Positions 9,183 to 20,316 of a stretch of DNA of 64,000 bases are shown one piece after another. The notes beneath the pieces are model-generated. The model made no database searches. It was not told where the DNA came from and saw nothing but the letters and a program-made list of their open reading frames with translations. The DNA is from Shewanella decolorationis S12 (GTDB lineage: Bacteria; Pseudomonadota; Gammaproteobacteria; Enterobacterales; Shewanellaceae): positions 1 to 64,000 of the forward strand of contig NZ_AXZL01000070.1 of NCBI RefSeq assembly GCF_000485795.1, in the 5' to 3' direction. Numbering within the stretch: position 1 is the stretch's first letter; each line of letters starts with the position of its first letter. The position numbers and the translations under genes were made by a program.

Positions 9183-9707
9183 ATGATCCTTTTCGATTTT
9201 AAGGACTTAGATGCGGCTAAGTCTTGGTATGGCGTCAATGATACCGTGATGGGCGGCCTGTCACGCAGTAAGCTCACCATTTCACCTTTAGGCTATGGGA
9301 TGTTTAGCGGCCATGTGTCGCTTGCCAATGGTGGCGGGTTTGCCTCAGTGCGTTGCGAGTTTGCACCGCTTGATGTCGGCGAGTTTAGTGGGATTTACCT
9401 CGAACTCGACCGTGACAGAAGCAAGCACTACAAAGTGAACCTTAAGGATGCCGATACGCCGCAGAGCACGGTTTATCAGGCGCCTATGCCCGATGCTAAG
9501 CATCAATCCTTTGGCGTTAACGGTGGCAGTATTATTCACTGGCAACGCATCGAAATTCCTTTTACGGCGTTTCATCCCCATTGCCGTGGTAAACCGATTG
9601 AGCGTGCTGCGATAGATTTAAGCCGTTTGACTAGCATAGGGCTGGTGATTGGTGCGCAGCAAAGTGGTGATTTTTCGTTAAAGATTAAATCGATAGGTTG
9701 TTATTAA
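9183..9707 (+). CDS. CIA30 family protein
   Basis: This 174-residue protein matches the CIA30 family (galactose-binding-like fold, named after complex I intermediate-associated protein 30). Landmarks are WYGVNDTVMGGLSRS near the N-terminus and GIYLELDRDR in the middle. No signal peptide or membrane segment is visible. The function of bacterial members is not established; complex I assembly is known only for eukaryotic relatives. The start is ATG 9183 with GGGAG five bases upstream; a longer reading from GTG 9156 would lie inside the sstT terminator. Confidence 0.85.
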   Translation: MILFDFKDLDAAKSWYGVNDTVMGGLSRSKLTISPLGYGMFSGHVSLANGGGFASVRCEFAPLDVGEFSGIYLELDRDRSKHYKVNLKDADTPQSTVYQAPMPDAKHQSFGVNGGSIIHWQRIEIPFTAFHPHCRGKPIERAAIDLSRLTSIGLVIGAQQSGDFSLKIKSIGCY

Positions 9708-9734
9708 AGGGATAAACCTAAGTGTATCCCTTTA
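9705..9734. terminator. Bidirectional terminator between convergent genes
   Basis: A perfect 10-bp inverted repeat TAAAGGGATA/TATCCCTTTA with a 10-nt loop overlaps the end of the CIA30 gene and lies 25 nt from the end of the converging GH109 gene. The flanking T-runs are short, so it may act as a 3' stabilising hairpin as well. Confidence 0.65.
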
Positions 9735-9759
9735 CGTTAACCACTCACTTTCGAGTGTT

Positions 9760-11139
9760 CTAGGCGCCGACAATCCCTAAGGGCGTGGCATGTTCCCACG
9801 CGCCGCGGGTAAAGTCGGGGAAATTGACCGAGTTGCTGCGGTTATTCAGCGATTGCTCACTTAAAATATTCACCACAGACCAAGCGGCGCCATCGTAGAC
9901 ATCCTGATCGAGCGCCTCGCCGTTACGTAGGCAATAGACCATACGCCAGAGCATCACAAAATCCATCCCGCCATGACCGCCGTTGATTTCGGCTTCTTTA
10001 CCGATGCGTTGCCAGAGTGGATGATCGTATTTGTCATACCACTTTTGCATGTCCATATCCCACTCGTGGTAGCTCTTACCAAAACCGCCATGCTCAACGG
10101 CAATCCGATTTGGAAATCCGGCAAAAACGCCATTGGTGCCTTGGATAAGGTTATGGCGGCTGTAGGGTCGAGGTGTAGTGGTATCGTGCTGAACCATAAT
10201 GGTTCGGCCCTTAACGGTTTTAATCAGGCTAGTGCTCATATCGCCATTGATGTACTTGAGCTGATTACGCTCATGATCGGCGGGAAATTCACGCTTGGCA
10301 TACAGCGCGCGCCCGAGCGCGGGTGAACTCATGGAGGTGAGATAATCGAAACGGTCACCACGGTTGATGTTCATATATTGAGAAATCGGCCCTAAGCCGT
10401 GGGTCGGATATAAGTTACCGTTGCGTTTGGTGTGCCAATAGGTGCGCCACGAACCGGTTTTATGGTTAATTTCCTTCATTTGCCAGCGCAGCTCATGGAT
10501 ATAAGCGGCCTCACCGTGGAGCAGCTCGCCGAACACACCTTGGCGCACCATGTTGAGCACCATCAATTCTTCGCGGCCGTAATTGACGTTCTCCATCATC
10601 ATGCAGTTTTTCTGGGTGCGTTCGGCGGTATCGACAAGTTGCCAGCATTCTTCCACTGTCAGTGCCAATGGCACTTCCACAAAGGCGTGTTTACCACTTT
10701 CCATGGTATCGATGGCCATGGGGGCGTGCCATTCCCACGGGGTCGAAATAATCACAATATCGATATCATCGCGGTTTAACAGCTCGCGATAGCTGAGATC
10801 ATTCCCCGTGTAGACCGCAGGTTTTGGCCGTTTTTGCTTAACGATATGCTCAACGGCTCTATCGATAACGGCTTGGTGGGTATCACAAATGGCTTTAAGT
10901 TCTACGCCTTCTAAGTGACAGAATTGTTCGACATGGCTAAAACCTCGCTCTCCCACACCGATAAAACCGACTCTAACCACCTCCATTTTCGGGGCGATAA
11001 GTCCAATAACGGATTTTCCAACGCGGGGTTTAGGGGCAACGCTACTGGCGTTGGCATTGAGGGCGATATTGGCCGTAACAAGACCTGCGGTAACTGCGCC
11101 TGCGGTTTTTAGAAAATGGCGGCGATGAATATTGTGCAT
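9760..11139 (-). CDS. Glycoside hydrolase family 109 protein (alpha-N-acetylgalactosaminidase), Tat-exported
   Basis: This 459-residue protein belongs to the Gfo/Idh/MocA fold and, by its closest family, to GH109, whose members cleave alpha-N-acetylgalactosamine through a bound NAD. The N-terminus has a twin-arginine signal (RRHFLKTAG, then a hydrophobic stretch ending near LNANASS), so it is exported folded with its cofactor. The NAD site [10 protein letters not shown] is at about residues 57-66, and [10 protein letters not shown] marks the Gfo/Idh Lys-Pro-like position. An AGGAAG ribosome-binding site precedes the ATG. It is monocistronic. Substrate specificity is assigned from the family, not demonstrated here. 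Confidence 0.88.
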   Translation of the reverse strand: MHNIHRRHFLKTAGAVTAGLVTANIALNANASSVAPKPRVGKSVIGLIAPKMEVVRVGFIGVGERGFSHVEQFCHLEGVELKAICDTHQAVIDRAVEHIVKQKRPKPAVYTGNDLSYRELLNRDDIDIVIISTPWEWHAPMAIDTMESGKHAFVEVPLALTVEECWQLVDTAERTQKNCMMMENVNYGREELMVLNMVRQGVFGELLHGEAAYIHELRWQMKEINHKTGSWRTYWHTKRNGNLYPTHGLGPISQYMNINRGDRFDYLTSMSSPALGRALYAKREFPADHERNQLKYINGDMSTSLIKTVKGRTIMVQHDTTTPRPYSRHNLIQGTNGVFAGFPNRIAVEHGGFGKSYHEWDMDMQKWYDKYDHPLWQRIGKEAEINGGHGGMDFVMLWRMVYCLRNGEALDQDVYDGAAWSVVNILSEQSLNNRSNSVNFPDFTRGAWEHATPLGIVGA

Positions 11140-11474
11140 AGGCTTCCTGCATTATTTTTAATTATGTATAGGGCGATAAATAACCCATTTGTTATATCAG
11201 AATCCTTGAGTAAGTGGGCAATAAAAGATGTAACAAGCTCATACAGCGGGGAGAATGAATAAGGTGTGATACAAGGTATTTATCTTTACTTTAGCGATAG
11301 GTAAATAGTGATAAAGATCGCGTTTTTATTTTCTAATTAAGCTACACTGCCGATTAATTAATCAAGCTAAATTATCTTTTAGTTTTTAAATGTTGAGCAA
11401 ATTAAATTTAACCAAAAAATTACATTTTGTGTTGAGTTTGACGTAATTTGCGACTCGGGGGAGTAAAGCGGTAA
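11140..11474. other. Divergent promoter region, GH109 gene / unknown gene
   Basis: This AT-rich stretch of 335 bases separates two divergent genes and must hold both promoters. I see no convincing operator; there is a loose inverted repeat (TTTATC near 11280 and GATAAA near 11312). A GGGGGAG ribosome-binding site for the right-hand gene lies at its end. Confidence 0.5.
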
Positions 11475-11909
11475 ATGGGTTCTATGCTTAATGTACTACC
11501 ACAACTGACGTTCACTTTAGGTGAGTGGGTATTGCATAAGGATATCAGGATGTCTGGGATTGAAAAACGCCGTCGCCTTCATTGGCGGGAGACAGATATG
11601 CAAAATCGAGAAATTATTGGTCGCTGGTTAGATGAGCGTCCACTGCTTGGTGACAAAATTACCCTCTATAAAGAAGCGGGCAAATATTATTTAGAAACCT
11701 GGTTTAGCGATGGCTGCCATAGTTTGGATGAAGTGAGTCTGTCCGATACGCCGCAGGGCCAAAAAGTGGAAGATGTCGGCGGCAACTTCTTCGGTGAATA
11801 TTTTATGGTGACGCCTGCTATGCAACTCCAGTTCTGCAATGAGCAGGGCAGTTATTTCCAAGTTGATAAGTTGATGGCGGATATTGATTTCAATCAGCGC
11901 GTGGCTTAA
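11475..11909 (+). CDS. Protein of unknown function, 144 residues
   Basis: I do not recognise this protein. It is 144 residues, soluble, without signal peptide or membrane segment. The first 40 residues look less constrained, and the part from RLHWRETDMQNREIIGRWLD to the end has alternating charged and aromatic residues that suggest a small beta-rich fold. The ATG at 11475 follows a GGGGGAG sequence by about 11 nt; ATG codons at 11550 and 11598 are possible later starts. It is monocistronic, convergent with rluA. Codon use looks like that of its neighbours, so it is probably a real chromosomal gene. Confidence 0.7.
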   Translation: MGSMLNVLPQLTFTLGEWVLHKDIRMSGIEKRRRLHWRETDMQNREIIGRWLDERPLLGDKITLYKEAGKYYLETWFSDGCHSLDEVSLSDTPQGQKVEDVGGNFFGEYFMVTPAMQLQFCNEQGSYFQVDKLMADIDFNQRVA

Positions 11910-11971
11910 TCAGTCGCCGTGATAGACGCTAATCAATAAATCGGCAAACACCAACCCGGTTTGCTAAATAT

Positions 11972-11996
11972 AAGGTCGCCTGAGGCGACCTTGTGT
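11972..11996. terminator. Terminator hairpin between converging genes
   Basis: A perfect 9-bp stem AAGGTCGCC/GGCGACCTT with a TGA loop lies 62 nt after the unknown gene and 40 nt from the end of rluA. It has no long T-run. The same stem sequence, inverted in order, is used at 405-428, so this may be a repeated terminator type in the genome. Confidence 0.6.
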
Positions 11997-12003
11997 CTTT
12001 TTA

Positions 12004-12013
12004 GGGGGGGGGG
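12004..12013. repeat. Homopolymer run of ten G
   Basis: Ten consecutive G lie in the short gap between the terminator at 11972 and the rluA stop codon, outside any coding region. Such tracts are prone to length change by slippage and also to assembly error. Confidence 0.95.
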
Positions 12014-12031
12014 AATTGATAAGGTGGCGTG

Positions 12032-12703
12032 TTAAGCCGAGAAGGGATGCTTACTGTAAAAATGCATGGCTTTACCCGAGTAAGGATGGGTAAAACGTAA
12101 ACTTTGGGCGTGAAGACAGAGTCTTGGTCTGGCCTTTATCACTTCATCATCGCCATAAAATTCATCCCCAAGAATGGGATGCCCCAAGGCGAGCATATGC
12201 ACTCTCAGTTGATGGGTACGGCCCGTTTGTGGTGTTAATTCGACTAAGGTGCTGTTTTCGCGTCTTTCTAGCACTCGGTAATGGGTCAGGGCACTCTTGG
12301 CGCCAGCCGTCCCTGCCGTTTGTGTCTTCTGATAGGGCGGGTGCTCGGGATCGGGCGCGATAGCTAAATCGATTATCCCTGCATCCTTTGCAATTACCCC
12401 CATGACTTCGGCGATATACACTTTCTCGTTTTGTCTATCTTGGAACTGGGTTTTTAACTGGGATTCGGCTTTTTTGTTGCGGGCAAACACCATAATGCCT
12501 GAGGTGGCGCAATCGAGTCGATGCACGAGAATAGTGTCAGGATACAAACGTTGTAGTCGGGTGAGGGCACAATCTAAGGTATGTGCGGCCCTGCCGGGAT
12601 TAGACAACAATCCAGAAGGTTTATTAATAATGATCAAATCTCTATCTTGATAGCGAAGATCTATCCAAGGGACTGAAGGGGGCTGGTAATCAAATATCTG
12701 CAT
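12032..12703 (-). CDS. rluA: 23S rRNA/tRNA pseudouridine synthase RluA
   Basis: This 223-residue enzyme isomerises uridine to pseudouridine; E. coli RluA acts on 23S rRNA U746 and tRNA U32. The catalytic motif HRLDCATSG is present with Asp64, the same number as in E. coli. Other matches are NKPSGLLSNPGR near the start and GRTHQLRVHMLALGHPILGDEFYG. Length fits RluA (219 residues in E. coli), without an S4 domain, which separates it from RluC and RluD. A GAGGA ribosome-binding site precedes the ATG. Confidence 0.93.
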   Translation of the reverse strand: MQIFDYQPPSVPWIDLRYQDRDLIIINKPSGLLSNPGRAAHTLDCALTRLQRLYPDTILVHRLDCATSGIMVFARNKKAESQLKTQFQDRQNEKVYIAEVMGVIAKDAGIIDLAIAPDPEHPPYQKTQTAGTAGAKSALTHYRVLERRENSTLVELTPQTGRTHQLRVHMLALGHPILGDEFYGDDEVIKARPRLCLHAQSLRFTHPYSGKAMHFYSKHPFSA

Positions 12704-12809
12704 CGTATCCTCATCATTTGCGCGGCCATACTAGCAAAATATCAGTCACTAAGCAGTATATTCTCGAGCTGGCGTTTGCTGAGGTTGCTAGAACCGAACT
12801 AGAGCTGAA

Positions 12810-13364
12810 CTAGAATTGTGCCAACCACAATCTGAACTTCATGCCCCAAGTCGAGGTGACTCCTGAGGTGACAAAACGGATTTCCCCTTGGGGATCGATT
12901 ATATAAATAGCCGGAAATGCCATCGCGCCCCACTGAGTGCTTCGCTTACCATCGTCATCGTTTAGCACCGGAAAGTGATACTGATGCTCGTCCATATAAC
13001 GCTGGATCTCACTATCACTGCCAGAGGCTACGGCTACCGAAATCACCTTATGGTCTTGGCTGATACTCTCAACCATAGGGGAAGTGACGCGGCACACCGG
13101 GCACCAAGTTCCCCAGAAATAGACTAATGTTGGCTCTGTCTGGGCTGTATTCAGCGTAAGCTGGCTGCCATCAATCGCGATACCGCCTAATACTGGCGCT
13201 TGGCCTGTGATCATATCCCGTTGCAAATAGAGGCTGATGCAGTAGAGCACCAGCGCTATGATGCTAAGATCCCTAAGCTGTTTAAGCCAAAAGCGCGGGC
13301 TTCGTAGTTTTTGGCGCCAACTGAGTGGGTGAGCTGGTTTAGGGCTTGGGTTTGCGGACGTCAC
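12810..13364 (-). CDS. Membrane-anchored thioredoxin-like disulfide oxidoreductase (ScsD-like)
   Basis: This 184-residue protein has a positively charged N-terminus, one membrane segment (about residues 32-50) and a periplasmic thioredoxin fold with the redox motif WCPVC (Cys88 and Cys91). A cis-proline is visible in AFPAIYIID. It fits the ScsD/TlpA/DsbE group, which reduces or shuffles disulfides in the periplasm, for example in copper tolerance or cytochrome c maturation. No scsB or scsC neighbour is present, so its partner is unknown. The start is GTG, with GAGGT about ten bases upstream. Confidence 0.83.
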   Translation of the reverse strand: MTSANPSPKPAHPLSWRQKLRSPRFWLKQLRDLSIIALVLYCISLYLQRDMITGQAPVLGGIAIDGSQLTLNTAQTEPTLVYFWGTWCPVCRVTSPMVESISQDHKVISVAVASGSDSEIQRYMDEHQYHFPVLNDDDGKRSTQWGAMAFPAIYIIDPQGEIRFVTSGVTSTWGMKFRLWLAQF

Positions 13365-13468
13365 TGTGACGGTAACCTCACTGAATATATGCTATTGCAA
13401 AGGCGTTAGGGTAAACGCTTAGGCTTAAACAAGGCTTGATACCAGAATGCAGGTGTTAGACTTCGAGC

Positions 13469-14095
13469 TTAGTCAGCTGAGCCACTGGGTAAATAGTCAC
13501 TTGGGGTTTTACGGCTCCAAATACGGGTATACGCCATTAATTGAGGATAGAAGGTGCGAAAGGCGGTTTCTGTCTCTATTTGCATTTTCGCTAACAGTTT
13601 ATCCGCGCCATTAAATAAGGCACTGTGTGGATGACCCTTGGCCCGTTGTACTAATGCCTGTTGTATTCCCTTCGATGTGGCGTAGTTGTTTAACCAATCA
13701 TGACAGCGCATATCGGCGATGATCTCTAGGCAAGACTGTGGATGATACTCATCGCATTGGGTCGCAAATTCTTCCAGTTCAGCATAGGCTTTTTGGCTAA
13801 ACTCAGACAATGGCTGCTGGTGATATTCTTCCCAGTAGTAGGCTAAATAATGATCGAAACTTACGAACATTAAATCTGCTGCTATGCTTGATAACCGAGC
13901 GGGAAAGAGTGCCATGAGTTCTTGAGTGAGCTCATGATTGACACAAAGCTGATTAATTTCTTGGTTTAACCACAGTCCTTGGCGAAGTGCTTGCGGCGCA
14001 GAATCGATTGGCGCAGTGACAAAATTGCCGGCCAAATTGGCGCCAAGGTGGGTTTTACTGATCTCAGCTAAATGTAAGTGTGTAAGAATGTTCAT
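13469..14095 (-). CDS. Acyl carrier protein phosphodiesterase family protein (AcpH-like, DUF479)
   Basis: This 208-residue protein aligns by eye with E. coli AcpH, which removes the 4'-phosphopantetheine arm from acyl carrier protein. Shared landmarks are the N-terminal MNILTHLHLA, SLxGNLxxxFV-like GANLAGNFV, the D in LMFVSFDHYLAYYWEEY, and the FYPQLMA segment near the end. It is an HD-like all-helical metalloenzyme, cytoplasmic. No clear ribosome-binding site precedes the ATG. It is separated from the ScsD-like gene by 104 nt on the same strand. Confidence 0.85.
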   Translation of the reverse strand: MNILTHLHLAEISKTHLGANLAGNFVTAPIDSAPQALRQGLWLNQEINQLCVNHELTQELMALFPARLSSIAADLMFVSFDHYLAYYWEEYHQQPLSEFSQKAYAELEEFATQCDEYHPQSCLEIIADMRCHDWLNNYATSKGIQQALVQRAKGHPHSALFNGADKLLAKMQIETETAFRTFYPQLMAYTRIWSRKTPSDYLPSGSAD

Positions 14096-14276
14096 TTTTT
14101 GTGCTTGGTTTATCGCGTTAGTTCACGGTATCATGGGCAGGCGCGCTGAGGAAAGCACAAATAGGCAAAATCGTGTGCTTTTCTAAGGGAGTGCTTACGT
14201 TAGCGTTTCACCAGGAAGGCAAATGCTGATGTAGGATTGAAAATGCACCAATTAATTAACCTGTTAAGGATCATGG

Positions 14277-14486
14277 ATGATGTGGAACTGGTTTTCCAAA
14301 ATGCTTGGTAAAGACTCGCGCCCTAAGCGTAAAAAAGTGCTAGTCGATATTCCCTATGAGCAGCATAGTTTCAGCATGGATAATTTTTCGCGAACACGAC
14401 CCAAATATGATGTAGATAACACATCGACCTCAGATGTGCTCGACGAGTCGGATACAACCGCGGATATGGACATCGCGAACAAGTAA
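14277..14486 (+). CDS. Small protein of unknown function, 69 residues
   Basis: I do not recognise this 69-residue protein. The N-terminus WNWFSKMLG could form a short amphipathic helix, followed by a basic patch (RPKRKK) and an acidic, Ser/Thr/Asp-rich C-terminal half that is likely disordered. An AAGGA ribosome-binding site stands six bases before ATG 14277, which supports expression; ATG 14280 is an alternative. It lies 64 nt upstream of queA on the same strand. Confidence 0.65.
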   Translation: MMWNWFSKMLGKDSRPKRKKVLVDIPYEQHSFSMDNFSRTRPKYDVDNTSTSDVLDESDTTADMDIANK

Positions 14487-14550
14487 TCTTGATCTTATTG
14501 GCCTCTAACCATAGACTAGCCGCCGTTCTAAGCTATCTAGAGGCCTTTGC

Positions 14551-15588
14551 ATGCGCGTAACAGACTTTTCCTTCGATCTTCCCGACGAACTTATCGCTCG
14601 TTATCCCATGGCGCAACGCACTGCGTCACGTCTGTTAACCTTAGATGGCAATACTGGCTTACTTGCCGATAAACAGTTTACCGATCTGCTGGGGATGATT
14701 AATCCTGGCGATTTAATGGTGTTTAACAATACTCGAGTGATCCCTGCGCGTTTATTTGGCCAAAAGGCCAGTGGTGGCAAACTCGAGATTTTAGTTGAGC
14801 GTATGCTCGACGATAAGCGTATTCTCGCCCATGTGCGTAGCTCCAAATCTCCGAAGGTGGACAGCATTATCCACCTCGATGGCGGTTATGAGATGAAGAT
14901 GGCTGCCCGCCACGATGCCTTATTTGAACTTCAACTCTTATCCGACCTGACTATTTTAGAAGTACTCGAAGCGGTAGGGCATATGCCACTGCCTCCTTAT
15001 ATCGACCGTCCCGATGAGGATGCCGACAAAGAGCGCTATCAAACCGTGTATAACCAAAACCCTGGTGCGGTAGCTGCGCCTACGGCAGGCCTTCATTTTG
15101 ACGATGCCATGCTTGAGGCATTAAAAGCCAAGGGCGTAAATATCGCATTTGTGACTTTGCACGTGGGCGCTGGTACCTTCCAGCCAGTGCGCGTAGATAA
15201 TGTGCTCGAGCACAAAATGCATTCCGAGTGGGCCAATGTACCGCAGGATGTCGTGGATCTAATTGCCCAAACTAAAGCGGCGGGCAAACGTGTGGTCGCT
15301 GTTGGGACGACGTCCGTGCGCTCACTGGAGAGTGCCGCCCGGGCCAGTGAAGGCGAACTGAAAGCCTTTAGCGGCGATACCGATATCTTTATCTATCCTG
15401 GGTATCAGTTCCAAGTTGTCGATGCCATGATCACTAACTTCCACCTGCCGGAATCGACCCTCATTATGTTGGTCAGTGCCTTTGCAGGTTTTGATCATGT
15501 TATGGCGGCGTATAAACACGCAATCACGCAAAAATATCGCTTCTTTAGCTATGGCGATGCCATGTTTGTGACGAAAAAAGCTCACTAG
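14551..15588 (+). CDS. queA: S-adenosylmethionine:tRNA ribosyltransferase-isomerase
   Basis: QueA transfers and isomerises the ribosyl part of S-adenosylmethionine onto 7-aminomethyl-7-deazaguanine in tRNA, giving epoxyqueuosine. The 345-residue sequence carries the family landmarks [12 protein letters not shown] at the start, [31 protein letters not shown] and [19 protein letters not shown]. Length is typical. It stands before tgt, which acts one step earlier in the same pathway, and then yajC-secD-secF; this order is widely conserved. A hairpin lies between queA and tgt. Confidence 0.97.
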   Translation: MRVTDFSFDLPDELIARYPMAQRTASRLLTLDGNTGLLADKQFTDLLGMINPGDLMVFNNTRVIPARLFGQKASGGKLEILVERMLDDKRILAHVRSSKSPKVDSIIHLDGGYEMKMAARHDALFELQLLSDLTILEVLEAVGHMPLPPYIDRPDEDADKERYQTVYNQNPGAVAAPTAGLHFDDAMLEALKAKGVNIAFVTLHVGAGTFQPVRVDNVLEHKMHSEWANVPQDVVDLIAQTKAAGKRVVAVGTTSVRSLESAARASEGELKAFSGDTDIFIYPGYQFQVVDAMITNFHLPESTLIMLVSAFAGFDHVMAAYKHAITQKYRFFSYGDAMFVTKKAH

Positions 15589-15611
15589 ACCAAGATTTTG
15601 TTTTAAAATAG

Positions 15612-15642
15612 CCGCCCACATTGAGTTTGGGCGGTAATTTTT
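15612..15642 (+). terminator. Terminator-like hairpin between queA and tgt
   Basis: The stem CCGCCCA/TGGGCGG with a 9-nt loop is followed by AATTTTTTT. It probably ends part of the queA transcript, leaving tgt to its own promoter in the 160-nt gap. Confidence 0.75.
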
Positions 15643-15746
15643 TTCAGCCAAAGGTTGAACCTTTTAGATCTGTCCCTATCTCTATTGTTAATCAAAATGG
15701 CGCTTGCCATTACAAATGTAGTCAGACTGTTTATCTGGCGAGGTGA

Positions 15747-16874
<1,128 letters not shown>

Positions 16875-16900
16875 TTTTTTGCTAATAAGAAGAGAAAACT

Positions 16901-17233
16901 ATGTTCATTTCAAATGCATATGCAAATGCAGCAGGCGCTCCACAGGGTGGCGGCACCATGGAATTGATTTTCATGCTGGTGATTTTCGGTCTGATTTTCT
17001 ATTTCATGATTTTCCGTCCGCAATCTAAGCGTGTTAAAGAGCACAAGAACCTGATGTCATCTTTAAGCAAGGGCGACGAAGTCCTGACCAGCGGCGGTAT
17101 CTTAGGCAAGATTGCAAAGATCAGCGATGAAAATGACTACGTGTTACTGAGCTTGAACGACACGACTCAAATTACAATTAAAAAAGATTACATTGCAGCT
17201 GTATTGCCTAAGGGCTCTATCCAGTCGTTGTAA
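16901..17233 (+). CDS. yajC: Sec translocon accessory protein YajC
   Basis: This 110-residue protein has one membrane helix (about residues 20-42, [17 protein letters not shown]) followed by [13 protein letters not shown], the YajC hallmark, and a small cytoplasmic domain. YajC associates with SecD, SecF and YidC at the protein translocon. It begins 26 nt after tgt and ends 17 nt before secD. Confidence 0.96.
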   Translation: MFISNAYANAAGAPQGGGTMELIFMLVIFGLIFYFMIFRPQSKRVKEHKNLMSSLSKGDEVLTSGGILGKIAKISDENDYVLLSLNDTTQITIKKDYIAAVLPKGSIQSL

Positions 17234-17250
17234 GCCAAGAGGGCTCAGGC

Positions 17251-19101
17251 GTGTTAAATAAATACCCAATGTGGAAAAACATTATGGTGGTGCTCGTCAT
17301 CGCCATAGGTTGTTTCTATGCCGTACCTAACCTGTTCGGTGAAGATCATGCGGTGCAAGTAGTGGCGACTCGAGGTGCTGAAGTCACGGCATCTACCCAA
17401 GCCAGAGTGAACGAGCTGTTAGCCAGTAAGGGCATTGCGGTAAAACGTTCTGAGCTTGAAAAAGGCCAATTGTTGGTTCGCGTGCAAAACGCGGATCAAC
17501 AGTTGCTGGCCAAGGAAACCATCGCCGAAGATTTAGGCGATAAGTTTACCGTGGCACTTAACCTTGCCCCTGCGACGCCGCAGTGGCTCGAGTCCATGGG
17601 CGGTAGCCCAATGAAACTCGGTCTGGACCTTCGTGGTGGTGTGCACTTCTTAATGGAAGTGGACATGGGCGAAGCCATCCGCAAGATGGAAGAGGCCAAA
17701 GTGGCCGATTTCCGTTCACAATTACGTGAAGAAAAAATCCGTTACGCTGGCATTCGCAACAATGCGCAAGGTATCGAGATTAAATTCCGTGATGCCGAAA
17801 GTTTAGCCAGTGCAGAACGTTTCTTAAAATCGCGCAGCAACGATATGGTGTTCAGCGATGTGAGCAAGGGTGAAGACTTTGCCCTGCAAGCCGTGATGAG
17901 CGAAACCTATCTCAAGCAGATTAAAGAAGAAGCGCTGCAGCAAAACATTACCACTATCCGTAACCGTGTGAACGAGTTAGGGGTAGCTGAGCCTGTGGTT
18001 CAACGCCAAGGTGCTGAGCGTATTATCGTTGAGCTGCCAGGTGTACAAGATACGGCTCGCGCTAAGGAAATCTTAGGTGCAACTGCATCGATTGAATTCC
18101 ACATGGTAGACGATAAGGCCGACCCGAATGCGGCGCAATCTGGCCGTGTACCTGCGGGTTCTGAGGTGTATCAACGCCGTGAAGGCGGTCAAGTGGTACT
18201 GAAGAAGGAAGTGATGCTAACGGGTGATCATATCACTGGCGCACAACCAAGTTTTGACCAATACAGCCGTCCACAGGTGAGCATCAACCTCGATGCTAAA
18301 GGCGGTACCATTTTCTCTAACGTGACTAAGGACAATATCGGTAAACCGATGGCGACCTTGTTCATCGAATATAAAGACAGCGGTGAGCGTAACGCCGATG
18401 GCAGCGTCAAGATGCAGAAAATCCAAGAAGTGATTTCTGTGGCGACCATCCAAGCGCGTTTAGGCCGTAACTTTGTGATCACCGGCTTAAGCCATGGTGA
18501 AGCACAAAACCTCGCACTGCTACTGCGTGCGGGTGCCCTGATTGCGCCTGTATCGATTGTGGAAGAACGTACTATCGGTCCAAGCCTAGGTGCGGAAAAC
18601 ATCGAAAGCGGTGTGCAAGCCATGATTTGGGGTATGGCAGTCGTACTTATCTTCATGTTGGTTTACTACCGTAGTTTCGGCTTGATCGCTAACTTAGCCT
18701 TAACAGCCAACCTAGTGATGGTAGTTGGGGTGATGTCTATGATCCCTGGCGCCGTATTAACCCTGCCTGGTATTGCGGGTATGGTGTTAACAGTGGGTAT
18801 GGCGGTTGACGGTAACGTACTGATTTACGAGCGTATCCGTGAAGAGTTACGTGCAGGTCGCAGCGTACAGCAGGCGATTCACGAAGGTTATGGTAACGCC
18901 TTCTCTACCATCGCCGACGCTAACATTACTACCTTCCTGACAGCGCTGATCCTGTTCGCCGTTGGTACGGGCGCGATCAAAGGCTTCGCGGTAACCCTGA
19001 TGATCGGTATTGCGACATCAATGTTTACCGCTATCGTGGGTACCCGCGCAATCGTGAACGCGATTTGGGGCGGTAAGCGCGTGAAGACGTTGTCTATCTA
19101 A
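17251..19101 (+). CDS. secD: Protein translocase subunit SecD
   Basis: SecD is a proton-driven component of the SecDF complex that pulls preproteins through SecYEG into the periplasm. The 616-residue protein has an N-terminal membrane helix, a large periplasmic P1 domain (about 30-450, with [16 protein letters not shown]), and five more helices with the conserved [17 protein letters not shown] motif that carries the functional Asp and Arg. The start is GTG with a GAGGG site upstream, and the initial LNKYPMWK matches the family. It is 12 nt upstream of secF. Confidence 0.97.
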   Translation: MLNKYPMWKNIMVVLVIAIGCFYAVPNLFGEDHAVQVVATRGAEVTASTQARVNELLASKGIAVKRSELEKGQLLVRVQNADQQLLAKETIAEDLGDKFTVALNLAPATPQWLESMGGSPMKLGLDLRGGVHFLMEVDMGEAIRKMEEAKVADFRSQLREEKIRYAGIRNNAQGIEIKFRDAESLASAERFLKSRSNDMVFSDVSKGEDFALQAVMSETYLKQIKEEALQQNITTIRNRVNELGVAEPVVQRQGAERIIVELPGVQDTARAKEILGATASIEFHMVDDKADPNAAQSGRVPAGSEVYQRREGGQVVLKKEVMLTGDHITGAQPSFDQYSRPQVSINLDAKGGTIFSNVTKDNIGKPMATLFIEYKDSGERNADGSVKMQKIQEVISVATIQARLGRNFVITGLSHGEAQNLALLLRAGALIAPVSIVEERTIGPSLGAENIESGVQAMIWGMAVVLIFMLVYYRSFGLIANLALTANLVMVVGVMSMIPGAVLTLPGIAGMVLTVGMAVDGNVLIYERIREELRAGRSVQQAIHEGYGNAFSTIADANITTFLTALILFAVGTGAIKGFAVTLMIGIATSMFTAIVGTRAIVNAIWGGKRVKTLSI

Positions 19102-19113
19102 GGGGAAGCGATA

Positions 19114-20061
19114 ATGTTAGAAATTTTATCTTTAAAACGTACGGTTAACTTCCTCCGTCATGCGCTGCCTATCAGTATTATGTCTGCCATTTTGGTGTTT
19201 GGCTCGCTGGTGTCCTTGGCGACCAAAGGCATTAACTGGGGCTTAGACTTTACCGGCGGTACTGTGGTTGAGATGGAGTTCACTCAACCCGTCGATTTGA
19301 ACGTGCTGCGTTCGAAACTGTCTGCACCTGAGTTAGATGGTGCCGTGGTACAAAACTTCGGTTCTAGCCGTGACATATTGGTGCGTCTGTCTGTTAAAGA
19401 AGGCGTGAGCAGCGATGTACAGGTCAAATCTGTGATGGCTGCGGCCCAACAAGTGGATGCGGGCGTTCAACAGAAACGTGTTGAATTTGTCGGTCCTCAA
19501 GTGGGTAAAGAGTTGGCTGAGCAGGGCGGTTTAGCGGTATTGGTCGCGCTTATCTGTATCATGATCTACGTGTCTTTCCGTTTCGAATGGCGTTTAGCCT
19601 TCGGTTCGGTGGCAGCACTTGCCCACGACGTGATTGTAACCTTAGGTGTGTTCTCCTTATTCCAACTGGAATTCGACCTGACCGTATTGGCGGGGGTGTT
19701 AACGGTTGTGGGTTACTCACTTAACGATACTATCGTTGTGTTCGACCGTATCCGTGAAAACTTCCTCAAGATGCGTAAGAGCGAGCCTGAAGAAGTGGTC
19801 AACGTCTCTATCACCCAAACCATGAGCCGTACCATTATCACTACTGGTACGACGCTGGTGACCGTTGTGGCGCTGTTCCTGAAGGGCGGCACTATGATCC
19901 ACGGCTTTGCGACTGCATTGTTGTTGGGTATTTTCGTCGGTACCTATTCTTCTATCTACGTAGCAAGTTACCTTGCGATCAAACTGGGCATTTGCCGTGA
20001 GCATATGATGCCAGTTGAAGTCGAGAAAGAAGGTGCTGATCAGCCATCAATGATGCCGTAG
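19114..20061 (+). CDS. secF: Protein translocase subunit SecF
   Basis: SecF pairs with SecD in protein export. The 315-residue sequence has the N-terminal helix, the periplasmic segment with GLDFTGGTVVEMEF, and the helices with VGYSLNDTIVVFDRIREN, which holds the conserved Asp and Arg of the proton pathway. A terminator follows 38 nt after the stop, closing the tgt-yajC-secD-secF unit. Confidence 0.97.
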   Translation: MLEILSLKRTVNFLRHALPISIMSAILVFGSLVSLATKGINWGLDFTGGTVVEMEFTQPVDLNVLRSKLSAPELDGAVVQNFGSSRDILVRLSVKEGVSSDVQVKSVMAAAQQVDAGVQQKRVEFVGPQVGKELAEQGGLAVLVALICIMIYVSFRFEWRLAFGSVAALAHDVIVTLGVFSLFQLEFDLTVLAGVLTVVGYSLNDTIVVFDRIRENFLKMRKSEPEEVVNVSITQTMSRTIITTGTTLVTVVALFLKGGTMIHGFATALLLGIFVGTYSSIYVASYLAIKLGICREHMMPVEVEKEGADQPSMMP

Positions 20062-20099
20062 GCCATTCTGAGTACCGCTTATTACTCATTTTCGATATC

Positions 20100-20129
20100 A
20101 AATGCCACTTTTTAAAGTGGCATTTTTTT
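20100..20129 (+). terminator. Terminator after secF
   Basis: A 12-bp perfect stem AAATGCCACTTT/AAAGTGGCATTT with a TT loop runs into a T tract. It ends the sec operon. Confidence 0.92.
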
Positions 20130-20316
20130 AGCTTAGATTTTTCAACCTTTGATAATCTGCTAGCAAACTCACAACTTTATAGTGACTAATGCTGTAAAAC
20201 GTAAATGTTAAATTTATTAACAACTGATGTAAAAAACAGCACTCGACAGGCTAAGTTATTTCACTGTAGGATGTCGGCTGCCTAGTTTTTTGAAGATAAA
20301 TGCAGTAGGAAGTCGC

